Below are positions 49,671 through 60,500 of a DNA stretch of 64,000 nucleotides, piece by piece. Position 1 is the stretch's first letter, and every line of letters begins with the position of its first letter. This DNA is from Paraspadella gotoi (Eukaryota; Chaetognatha), in assembly GCA_051294375.1 (NCBI GenBank), contig CM119269.1, positions 21,650,038 through 21,714,037 on the forward strand, written 5' to 3'. The notes under the pieces are model-generated. The model had not been told where the DNA came from. It did no database searches and saw only the letters and a program-made list of their open reading frames with translations. The translations under genes were made by a program, and so were the position numbers.

Positions 49671-50089
49671 GACCCTGGGAAGGGTCTCTGGGAATTCCTT
49701 GAACCCTGGAATCTTGACCACTTTGAAACTTCAAAGCACAATCTCTTCGATTAAAACCGATGATTAAAAGAATTATTCATTGTTACTGTATTATTTCATT
49801 GTTTTATTGTAAATTTATATATAATTGGCATCTGCGCTTAAATAGAGAATACAGTTTTTAATTTGTATTAAAGTACAAACCAAATAAAAATTCTTTATCA
49901 TTTAAAAAATTATTTAATTATAAATTGGCTCTTACAAAGTCCCTGCAAGCTTTTTAATCAAGACTCTCGCACAGTACTGCCTTCTCATCGATGAAGTTGT
50001 ATAATGTTTACAAAAAAATGTTTCAATTGCGTGAAAGACCACCTCCTCAAGTAATTGTTAATATTGTATGATAACAAAATCTTTTTCCA

Positions 50090-50410
50090 CGACGCCACAG
50101 ACGACGCCAAAACTGCGTGACTATTACACCTCCTCCGTATTCCTCGGCTCACGATTTGGACTTGACAAACTTTGTGCATCAGCAGCGACTCTTTTGTGCC
50201 AAAGCACCCTTTATCAATTCATGGACACGGGCCAGAGTGTGTCAGCCGCGCCTCTTTCCGGAGACGCGACTTAAGGGGGGGAGAGGCCGAGCTACGTCGA
50301 CTCTCTCTCTTTTCCCTCAACGACCACCATGACCTCAGACCTCAGGTCATTGGTCTCGTCGTCCCGGCTTCAACGGAGTTTCTTCCGTCTTGGCCGTAGC
50401 CACAGGAGAA
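50090..50410 (+). other. Ungapped copy of the GC-rich block downstream of SOD
   Basis: Runs from 'cgacgccacagacgacgcca' to 'cttggccgtagccacagg', and AATAAA follows at about 50510. It is conserved with 39605-39905 and 42470-43010. No recognisable protein. Confidence 0.3.
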
Positions 50411-50555
50411 CACAACCCAATTCAACCTTTCATCCCGTAACATCGTTTGGTCTCTTTACTGTTGTAATCATTATGTATATAACCTTTATATATCTGTTAT
50501 TGGCCTCGCAATAAACTGTTTACACCCTATGTCGTGATTTCTACAATTAATTGGT

Positions 50556-50755
50556 TTTATGTGGACTAAAATCCACCAACCGCTTCATCAGCGGCCATTT
50601 GGAGCCGGAGGCACATCACTTTGCCTCCCAACTCAAAAGGTCCGGGTTCTAGCCCGGTGGTCCCTAGCAGTAGAGGACGGGGCCCTTAACACGGTGCTTA
50701 CAGCCTGATCCGAAGCTCAGGGACTGCTTTATATGACGGTTCTATCACTAATCAT
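50556..50755 (+). repeat. S1 copy (duplicate locus)
   Basis: Corresponds to 43172-43385. Confidence 0.6.
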
Positions 50756-51431
50756 AACAATATTATTGTCTTCTTCAGTTGATAAATTTCCTTTGTTTTG
50801 TTTGTGAATTAAAACAAAAATTCTCCTTTTGCTCTACTAATTAATTATTTGGTTTACATTTCATAATGTCTAATGTCTAAAATCTGATAAAATAGATAAA
50901 CAAGGTGGTTGATCTTGCGAAAGTACCACCCGCCTTTGAATTGTCAAGAAACCAAGTTTTAGCAAACAAACTTGCCTACGATAATTATGCGATATTATAC
51001 GATAATTATAATTATCGAAGATAAATAAGTTTGAGCAAAGAATGCGAATTCGCCCACGATCATTAGCGGTAATTGATTAATAATTAGTTAAGTAATTAAT
51101 TAAATTGATGCGACATTTTTTTCGTCTTTTCATCACTGACCCAACAAAAGCAATGACAACGTTGATGCGCGACTAAGACAATTAATGCCGAACGTGTAAT
51201 TGATTGGGCTACTTTATTAATTGATTGAATTTAATTGATTGATTGATAAAGTGAAATTGAATTGATGATGAATTAATTTATTGATTTGATAAATTAATTA
51301 ATTGATTTATTAATTAATTAATGATTTATTAATTAATTAATTGATTTAATTAAAGATTATTAATTAAATTATTGAAAATTATTTGACTAATTGATTAATT
51401 AAATGATTAATTATTTGAGTAATAATTATTA

Positions 51432-51570
51432 TCTTTCAACAACGATTTGATTTTTTTATACCCGAAAACATGTTCAGCTTTCATGCAAACCAAAATGGCG
51501 CTGTGAAGGCTTGCATGAAAGCGCGAAACCTGTCCTGTTCATTAAAAATAATCAAATCGTTGTTGAAAAG
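51432..51570. repeat. Palindromic hammerhead-bearing element (duplicate locus)
   Basis: Corresponds to 44079-44229. The core reads CTGTGAA, one base short of CTGATGAA, and GCGCGAAACCTGTCC follows. The damage may be assembly error. Confidence 0.6.
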
Positions 51571-52534
51571 ACTTCGTCTTCATTTCCTGACATAATTTAT
51601 CATAATTTTTTGTTCTGACATGATTTAAGTCACTTACCGGCAAGCTTTTGGGTTGGGACCGACGGACCGACAAAGTGAATTATAGAGGCCGAGATCTGCT
51701 GTAAGCAATGTCCGGCTAATAACGATAATTCTTTTAATTTGTGATTCCTAACAGAATCATGCCATACTAAACCAAACTTGAATCAATTTTTTTAATTTGC
51801 ATCATTTTTTTAACTCAAATGATTTTTCAACTGCATAATTTTTTAAATTCAACATCATTTTTTAACTGCATTATATTTTAACTCAAATCTTTTTTCAACT
51901 CGGAATCATTTAAAACTTTGATCATTTTTATCACTTGCATCGATTTTTTTTACCTTCATAATTTTTTGCTACTCGCATCATTTTTTAACTTGCATCATTT
52001 TTACAAATTGCATCATTTTTTCACTTTAATTAATTAAGTCGAGCATTTTTGATTAAGCATAAATAATTAAAAATTCAATTTTTTTTTTATGCAAACTCAT
52101 TTTCACTCCTTCATTCCATCTAAACTTATATCCTGCTCAATCTCAACGTTTCCTAACCACACACAAAATTTCATTTCAATCCATCCATCCAATCACGAGT
52201 AATTGAAGTTTTTGCTAGGGGAAACGGACGATGGCTAGACAGACGACAGACAGACGGACGGACATCATTTTTTTGCATAATTTATCATAGTCGATTTATG
52301 ACATGATATAAGTGAATGCCCCACAAGATTGAAGGGCGACAGAACGACGCGACAAGTGATTATAGAGTCGGGTCTGCTGATAAAAAAAATTCGACCTAAA
52401 AGAATCAAATAAAAGAAAAGAAAAGATGGAGCTCGTCTTGGAAGGAGCGCTCACACACACGATTTCTCACACAGCCAAATTAAGCGAAATGGAGCTCTCT
52501 TTTTTCTTTTGTTCGGACCTTGGTTTGCAAGGTC

Positions 52535-52548
52535 TTTCTCTCTCAATT

Positions 52549-52576
<28 letters not shown>
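52535..52576. repeat. (CT)n microsatellite
   Basis: Short CT tract. Confidence 0.9.
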
Positions 52577-52580
<4 letters not shown>

Positions 52581-52833
52581 TTGTTTCTCTTTTTTAGTTT
52601 CACTACTATACCAGTCCCTATCCGAATTTGAAAATTCCTCTGAACGTCTGTTCGTAAATTTCTCTCGTCCTCGAAAATTTACGAATCGAGTTTTTTCCGT
52701 CAAGTGTGGCAAGTTAAAAGTTTTCAAATTCGACTTGAAAAACTTGAAATAAACATTATTTGTGATAATATAACTGACATCATCATGAAAAGTATTATTT
52801 TACGATGAAATAAAATTATGAATTGGTACAACC

Positions 52834-52837
<4 letters not shown>

Positions 52838-52868
<31 letters not shown>

Positions 52869-52871
52869 CCA

Positions 52872-52907
<36 letters not shown>

Positions 52908-53112
52908 AGAGAGGAGAGAGAGAGAAGGAAGAGAGAGCGAAAGGGAGAGAGAGGGCGAAAGAAGAAGAGAGAGATAGATTATTAAACAATACGATAGCGG
53001 GATCTGAGCAAGCAATATTGCTGAAATAGAGAGAAAGAGAAGAGAGGAGAGAGAGAGAGAGAGAGAAGAGAGAGGAGAGAGAGAGAGAAGAGAGAGAGAG
53101 AGAAAAGAGACA
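52838..53112. repeat. (AT)n followed by (GA)n-rich tract
   Basis: (AT)n at 52838-52885, then imperfect (GA)n to 53112 with a short unique piece at 52980-53030. Confidence 0.92.
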
Positions 53113-53499
53113 TAATTAATCAACGGACACCTCAGTGAAGCTTAATCGTTCTCCTCTACACAAAATTTCAATTATCTGAAAAGAATATCACTATCTTTAA
53201 AACACATCTTATCATATCATATATCAAACATTTCCCAAGAAATAATATCTCCCCCCCCCTCGCCAAGACTTACCCTCGGGTCGGGCAGCCGGAAAGGTTA
53301 AGCCGGATCTGCCGGATATTTTATGACGAATGAGTTTTGCCGATTTTCGATATTTTTTTTTTCCGGTGAAAATCGGGAGAGAAATCTGAAAACCGTTGAG
53401 GGACGATGATTTTTCTCGGCGGTTCCAGTCGGCGGAAAGCGGGAGAGAGACCGTTTGAGGCAGGAGACGATTTCGAAAAAATGGAACCGAAGATAAGTT

Positions 53500-53937
53500 G
53501 GCTTTTTTATCCCAGAACGCCCCCTTTCATCTTGATTTCGGAATTGAGTAAATGTTTTAAATTAAAGATTAGACTGAAGGTTAAGGTTTGGATTAGAAAT
53601 TGGATTAAGGATTGGATTATTGCTTAAGATTAAAAATTAAAGATAAAGAGCCCTTTCTTTTCGCAGAGTACCTCATCACTATTATATTATTTCAAAATTA
53701 AATTTTAGATTTTAATGTTTTATTTAAAATAAATTTTTAAACTTATATCGCAATCCCTAACCCTAATCCCGAACCCTAACCTTATCCTATATCTTATCCC
53801 TAAACCATTTGCTCTAACTTCTAACCCTAACTCCTAACTAATTACTAACTAAAATACTAACCCAAATCTCTAACCTAAAAAATTAAGCTAATTCCAAATT
53901 TTAAGATGAAATGGGGCGGTCTGGAAAATTAAAGCCC
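53500..53937. mobile_element. Two adjoining M1 elements
   Basis: Begins GGCTTTTTTATCCCAGAACG and ends GGGGCGGTCTGGAAAATTAA-AGCCC, with a third terminus-like sequence (AGCCCTTTCTTTTCGCAGAG) at about 53650. Interiors are 'ttaaggattggatta' and 'ccctaaccctaatcc' strings. It looks like two copies in opposite orientation sharing an end. Confidence 0.45.
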
Positions 53938-54189
53938 ATAATATTTCACAAAAATGACTTTGGAGAAAGTGAAAAAGAATTGTAAACTTGTGAACCTGTG
54001 AAGTGATTTAAAGATCCGAGGGATGAAGATTTTCACGAGGTCTCTCGATGGAAAGAGAAAGAGAGAATCGGGGGCAAAAAAAGGATAATATACTAAGGAA
54101 TAAGAAAAAAGACGGAGAAGAGAAGAGACCCGAGTCAACTTGAGGAGAGACCCGGAGAGAGAGAGACGAGAGAGACGAGGGTCCGGGCA

Positions 54190-54560
54190 TACCCACGGCA
54201 GTATGGTTTGTTTACCCGCGTCTCTATGTCACGCACTCACCGGCGCACGCTGACTCGAACGCGAGCCGCGTTGACCTCTGGGGTCGTAAGAGGCTGCAGG
54301 AACGTCACTTGACTCTCTACCATGCTTTCTGAGGTCGACAGAGTGTCAAAAAGCGATCGGGAAGGAGTGGGCGCGCTGGAGGTGCGCGCGATTCGCTACA
54401 AACTCGACTGAGGCAACATCTCGGCAATCCTGCGCGAGTGTGGCTATGTGACTGCAGGAGACGTAATTCCGCGGTAGCGCGCTTTCTGTCTGAATATCAT
54501 CTGTCCGCGCTGTCGCAGGGCGGCCTACATAAAATTGCGAGTCGAAGAAAATCAGGAGCT
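54190..54560. other. CpG-rich block without recognisable gene
   Basis: Markedly GC- and CpG-richer than its surroundings. No frame gives recognisable protein. It is followed by a (GAC)n stretch (54565-54605) and (GA)n. Possible promoter or noisy assembly. Confidence 0.25.
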
Positions 54561-54639
54561 CGAACGACGACGACGACGACCGACGACTCCGACGAGACGA
54601 CGACGAGAGGCGTACAGCTGGAAAAGAAAGCGAAGATCG

Positions 54640-54846
54640 GCTTAATAACAGAGAGAGAGAGAGAGAAGAGACGAGAGAGATGAAGACGATTAGAGATGAA
54701 GAGAGGAAGAAGAGAAGAGAAGGAGAGAAGAGAGAGAGGGAGGCTGGTATGATCTCGCTCAGGGCGGAAGGAGGCATCGGTTTAATATAAAAGATGGAAA
54801 TGAGAAACGAGAGAGAGACGGAGACGGACAAGAAAGCTGAAGAGAG

Positions 54847-54897
<51 letters not shown>

Positions 54898-54906
54898 GAG
54901 AGAGAT
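54640..54906. repeat. (GA)n-rich tract
   Basis: Imperfect GA repeats interrupted at 54735-54800. Confidence 0.9.
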
Positions 54907-55461
54907 ATGAAGAAGCACTTGTCTTCTTGATTTAAATCAGAGATCTGACTGATTTTTAATATTTTTTTAATTCTTCATAAAAATAATCGGACTAATTTCT
55001 GAATGATGTTATTCAGTAAAATTTATAGTTAATCCTGAATGTATTCCATTTGCGTATTGCATAGACGTAACCTAACTTAGAGGTATGCATTAATTCAAAA
55101 ACCTTATTTATTTTTGTAAATTTTATTGTAACAATGGAATAAGAGAGATCACGAACGTTCACTTTTGATCAATAAGTAAAAACAATTGGTATTTTGAGAG
55201 AATCTAACAATAAATTACGAAAAAATTATGGGTTTACGATGAAATCGGTTTGAAAAATTTATTTTCGCACTCGAAATAAATCCAGATTTTTAAAATCTTT
55301 ATTACTCGGGACCAACATCACGCAGCAGTTAGTATTGGCTTTGAAAAAATAAATAAATAAATAAATATATAAATTAAAAAATAAATAATTAAATAACCGT
55401 TAATTTTTACACATCTAAGTGTTCAATGTTTGGGAAAATATTGAAAATTTGACTGTTAACT

Positions 55462-55512
55462 GTTAACGCTGATGAAGACTCGCAACCAAAATAGTCGAAC
55501 ATGTCCGTATAA
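55462..55512 (+). ncRNA. Hammerhead-like motif
   Basis: CTGATGA at 55469-55475, stem II GACT...AGTC, then CGAACATGTCC (one A fewer than GAAAC), with a 3 bp stem I (acg/CGT). AATAAATTCGTTG follows, as at the other copies. One core base appears missing. Confidence 0.45.
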
Positions 55513-56394
55513 AAATAAATTCGTTGATGAAACAAAAATTTCAAACTTTTTCTAAATCTCTAAAGGCACGAAAAAGAAAGGGAATAATACAAATATTTAA
55601 TATTTAATAAATTAAACAACCACTTAAATATTTCTAAAATATTCTGAGCATAAAAGCATCTAAGATAAATCCTAATTGACTAATGGTGGGTAAAGTTGTC
55701 TTAGTAAGTTTATTTTTGTTTAATTAATTAATTAATTTACGAATTAATAATCTTGGTTTACATTGTTAGAAATAAATTGATATTATTTGCATTCTCGATT
55801 TATTGAAATTTTAAAATTAATAGTTTTTCTAAAATAAAGCTAATTTTATGCTTTTTACTATTTAGTTTTTTAGTTTTTACAGTTTTACTGGCTAAAATCG
55901 ACATACTTTGATGAACAAATAGGAGTAGAGCTAAAATTCTGACATTCTGACGTTCCAACTGGTAAACTCTTTCTCCTACTTTTTTGTGCTCAGAGAAATC
56001 AAGGTGCTTGAAAGAAATCTCTTTAATTAGGGCATTTCTAAGTATTGAAACCGGAAATAAAGGAAGTTTTTTAAAAATATTTTTAAAAAATCGTCTCAAA
56101 CAAGGAAAAAAACGAGGAATTATCAAGGAAATTTGAAAAAAAGGCGATTTTATTTTTCCTCCGTTTCGTATCTCTGTCATTTCGAGATACAAGATTTTCT
56201 TGTCTTATTTATCTGTTTTTTGTTTGTTTTTGTTTATGTTTTTTGGGCGTCGGTTTTTAATCCCGTTGATCTTTTGTTTTTGAATTTCAGCTATTTACAA
56301 GATCGTTTCCACTGACGACGGGAGAGCGCGAAGTTTTGAAATGCCACAAAGTCTCCATGGAATTAAAATCCGTCATCATCAGTTGACCTGAAAA

Positions 56395-56582
56395 AAAAGA
56401 GGAAAACAGATTTTGGGATTTAAAAAATAATTAAACTCAACTGAAAAAGAGATTTTGGGATTTAAAAAATAATTAAACTCAACTAAAAAAGAGATTTTGG
56501 GATTTAAAAAATAATTAAACTGAACTGAAAAACAGATTTTGGGATTTAAAAAATAATTATACTGAACTGAAAAAAAGAGGGC
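56395..56582. repeat. ~43-base tandem repeat, four copies
   Basis: Unit 'gattttgggatttaaaaaat-aattaaactcaactgaaaaa' with few changes. Confidence 0.93.
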
Positions 56583-56599
56583 CATATTTTCTAAAAGCT

Positions 56600-56770
56600 G
56601 CCAAAATTATTTTAAGTTTAATCTTTGATAAGTGGGTTAAAGATAAGGGATTGGTTAGGGGTTAGGGTTAGAGGATAAGGTTAAAGATTTGGGTTCGGCA
56701 TTAAGTTAAGGATAGGAATTAAGATATGGTATTAAACTAAATATTTGGGTTAAAAACTGCAATGAGGCTT
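56600..56770. repeat. TTAGGG-like degenerate repeat (M1-type interior)
   Basis: 'ggggttagggttagaggata' and 'aggttaaagatttgggtt' units. Probably a fragment of family M1 and not a telomere. Confidence 0.5.
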
Positions 56771-56914
56771 TCAAAGTCTTGGTTTAGCCCTCCCCACTGC
56801 GAGTCAAAGTCAAAGTGGGCTGAAGAGTCCTTTCCGCAACTTCTTTAAATCCTTCTAGCAGTCAGGAACGAATCCTGGGCTTGAGGATTTTCCCCGTCCT
56901 CACGCTTACAGCAT

Positions 56915-57145
56915 GGTAGGATCCATTGGGGATCGATCTCGGTACAATTGGGGATCATTTTCGGTACAATTGGGGATCGATCACGGTACAATTGGGGATC
57001 AATCTCGGTACAATTGGGGATCAATATCGGTAAAATTGGGGATCAATATCGGTACAATTGGGGATCGATCTTGGTACCATTGGGGATCGATCTCGGTACA
57101 ATTTGGGATCGATCGTGGTACCATTGGGGAACGATCTCGGTACCT
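56915..57145. repeat. 22-base minisatellite 'ggggatcgatctcggtacaatt'
   Basis: About ten copies. The unit contains two palindromes (GATCGATC, GGTACC in some copies). Frames through it are open only because the period changes. Confidence 0.93.
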
Positions 57146-57350
57146 TATGGTCATGAGTTGATGTTACTACTCAATGAGCCACCGGGTCACCACTGAAGGT
57201 TTTATTCTTATATGCGGGGTGAACTTATTTCAATGCCCGACTAAAAATATAGTCGCCGGAATGTAGCGTTGTAAAGTTGAGAATCGGCAAATCAAACCTT
57301 TACAATAAATACACTAAAATACAATTAAAATCAGCACAAAAAAAAATCAC

Positions 57351-57585
57351 CTGGAATGTGTCCCGAATTCATTGGCCGCTGCAGCGTCTGCACGTACTGC
57401 ATCTGCTGGGGCGGTTGCTGTTGCTGCTGCTGCGGAACTCTCATGGTGCCACAGCCGTTGTACGCCGCAGCGCCGAGTTGATGGCTCGTGTCGAGGTAAG
57501 TGCTGATCGGTCGGGAGAGGGTAAGGTCGCCCAAGGAGGTGAGTTCGGCGTGGCAGTGCGGGGTGAGGTCGCCGTCTTCGTCCAT
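57351..57585 (-). CDS. Membrane protein exon: cytoplasmic tail
   Basis: Acceptor TTGAAAACCAG, donor ATTCCAG|GTGATT. It encodes MDEDGDLTPHCHAELTSLGD, LTLSRPISTYLDTSHQLGAA and then QQQQQQPPQQMQYVQTLQRP. It ends with a donor, so more coding sequence lies further left; none was identified between 52.4 and 57.3 kb. Confidence 0.7.
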
Positions 57586-60500
57586 CTGGTTTCAATTTTC
57601 ATTTCATTTCACTTCATTTTTTTTTATTATTTTTTTTTCATCTTCGACGATTAAATGAATAATTGATTAACTCAACTTATTTAGTTATTTACAGCAACAG
57701 AAACAACACCAAAACCAACAACTACGACATCGAAAAAACTCCCATCAACAACATCAACTACCGGTGGGAGATCATCGTCGGCCCTGATGAAAGTCCCCCT
57801 CCTGTACAGCACCAGCAACAGCACGATGATGAAGACGGTGACGACGAGAATTCCGCCGACGATGAAGTAAAGGACGATCTCGATGTTGAAGGCGAGGACC
57901 GGGGAAAGGGGTCTGGAAGAGAAGAAGGGGAGGGTGGGGGTCAGGAAGGGGACATAAATATTGAAGGTAATGAGGAGGGCGTTGGTTAACTTTATTTCCG
58001 GTCGGCCTCTACAATTCTACATTCTTCTATCCGTCTGTCTGTTTATTTGCTCGTCTATCCTTCCGTCTGTCCCTGTTTGCCTGACGGTATTTCTCGCAGT
58101 ATGCTTGCCGTGCTTGATTGCCCGTGTGGCCGCTTGTCAGTCTATCCTTCATTTTGTTTGTCTGCTTCTTTTAATAAATATAATTTTGTCAGCTTGTCAG
58201 TCCGTTCATCTGCCCTTCATTGCCTCGATTTCCATCCGTCAGTCTGTGCGCCCATTTAAATGTCACTGTCTGTCTTTTTGAGTATCTGTCTGTCTCTCTG
58301 TCTTCCCAGTTTCGCTTCCTTCTTTTCTCGTCTTCTCTCCGTCCGTTCGTCCGCTCCGTCCGTCTCTCTCCAACCTGTGCTCGGGTCTCAACGCCCCCGG
58401 CGACAACTTCCCGACTCCTCCGTCGACGCCGCTGAGGATCTTGAGGGTGACGTGGCGCCGGGCGATGCGGACGGCGCCTCGGACGTGAAGGAGGAAGACG
58501 AACCGGCGCCGTCGGAGTCGCTCGACGAGAGTGTGGTGACAATAGGAGGGACACTGGTATTGAGCGAAGGGGGGAGTAAATTTGAGAGGGGAGTGGAAAT
58601 AGTGGAATTTTAGGAGTGGAATGGGGGAAGTCTAATTTAAGGGGGGGAGTGGAAATTAGTGGAATTAAAGGAGTGCAATAGGGAAGTCGAATTTAAGGGG
58701 GGAGTGGAAATTAGTGGAATTTAAGGGAGTGAAATAGGGGAAGTCGAATTTAAGGGGGGAGTGGAAATGTAGGGAATTTAAGGGAGTGGAATGGGGGAAG
58801 TCTAATTTAAGGGGGAGTGGAAATTAGTGGAATTTAAGGGAGTGAAATAGAGGAAGTCTAATTTAAGGGGGGGGAGTGAAATTAGTGGAATTGAAGGGAG
58901 TGCAATAGGGGAAGTAGAATTTAAGGGGGGTAGTGAAAATTAGTTGGGATTTTAGGGAGTGGAATGGGGGAGGTGGAATTTAGGAGAGGGAGTGGAAATT
59001 AGTGAATTGGGGAAGCGAAATTTAGGGCTCTCGACTCTGATTTTTGGCCGATGGGTAGTAGGCCGGAACAGGTTAAAAACTAGAAGTTCTTTCAAATAAA
59101 TATTGGTTAAGTGACTGTTAGAGAATATGAAAATGGAAATAATTTTTAAAATTTAGCTTATTGATAAGCGCACGGAAGCATTTAAAGATTGTTTTATTAC
59201 TATACAAAGTTGATTAATTTTTTAATTTTTTTTTAAAGATTCTGATAGAGCTTTAAAAGTTAGATAAAGGTTATTAACACAACTTTTTAAATTTTTTTTG
59301 TTTTATTAATAAAAATTTTGAAAAATTATAAAATTCAGCCAATGATGATGATGATTTTTTCTATTTTTAACCAATTAATTGTTACTTCATGTCAAAATTT
59401 TAAAAAATTATAGAACTAACTTTCATTTAACTTTTTAAGTTCTATAGGAATCCGTTCTTAAAAAATCAAAATTTTAAAATTTTTTTATAAATATTTAAAA
59501 GCTTCAGTGCAACAACCCAATGAACTAATTCAAAAAGTTGCATTGAAAATCGATTCAGTAATAAAAGTAAAAAAATCTTTTTTAGAGAACTAAAAGTTAT
59601 AAAAAGTGTTCAATTTTGGCCCGCCTTAATGGTTATTTTCTTAGGCTTTTCTCTGAACCTTCGGCCTTTCTTTGGCTTTTCTGGCCTCTAGACTTTTAAT
59701 TTGCCTTTCTATCGGCTCCCGCCTATGGCCTTTGAATTGCCTTCCTATCCCCTCTGGCCACAGGCCTCAATGTGGCCTCTCTGTCCGGCCTCTCACCTTG
59801 AACGTGATCGTTGAACTCCTCGTAAAGAACGCTCTTGGTAAGTTCCTCGTGCGGAAAAGGTAAGTACTGCGGTTCCCGCAATTCCCACGAGACGTTCTGC
59901 CGCGGTACCACGGGAAAGGAGAGGATCTTGCAGGAGACGTGGTACAGAGTTCGGTTCTCCGGGGCGCCCTGGACTTCGGGGCAGAGAAGGTTGGGTCCGT
60001 ACTGGAGTTGAAGGGTGACGGTCTTACGGGCCGTGGCTGGGGAAAGNNNNNNNNNNNNNNNNNNNNNNGGGGGAAATGACATGAAATGAATGATTGAAGG
60101 AAAGAATCAATAAATGAATGAATAAATATATAAATAAATACATGAATGAAAGAATGAATGAATGAAAAAAACTAAAAATCGAACGAAAGAAGCAAAAGAA
60201 CGAACGAGCCAAAGAACAAAAGAACAAACTTATCAGCAGATTCCGACTCTATAATTCACTTTGTCGGAACGTCGGTCCCACCCCCCAATCTTGTCGGGCA
60301 TTCACTTATATCATGTCAGAACATCAAATTATGATAAATTATGCTTTAGAGCCCTGCTGATTCACACAAGTAAAAGCGGGACGGGGCGTCTAACCCACCT
60401 GTAGTGAAGGACTACAGCCCGATCCGAAGTTCGGGACCTTGTGTGCAACGGACGGTGAACTGCTCGCGGCATCGTCTTCCACAAGATTCGATATAATTAA

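Larger units (their letters stand above)
45102..52260. repeat. Second, noisy copy of the 34.1-38.2 + 41.55-44.9 kb locus
   Basis: Aligns first with 34118-38135 and then, without the extra 38.28-41.52 kb segment, with 41545-44880. Deletions and insertions are common. This is most simply an overlapping contig of the same locus. It shows that the SOD intron is short and that the 38.28-41.52 kb stretch is the odd one out. Confidence 0.75.

Noticed and set aside
53755-53880. Telomere (CCCTAA-like repeats)
   Set aside because: The units are degenerate, lie between inverted termini in the middle of the sequence, and recur at several internal sites.
57961-58281. Plus-strand frame with Cys/Leu/Ser-rich hydrophobic sequence
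   Set aside because: It arises from 'ctgtctgtccgtctgtc'-type degenerate repeats in an intron and shows no recognisable signal-to-mature protein structure.
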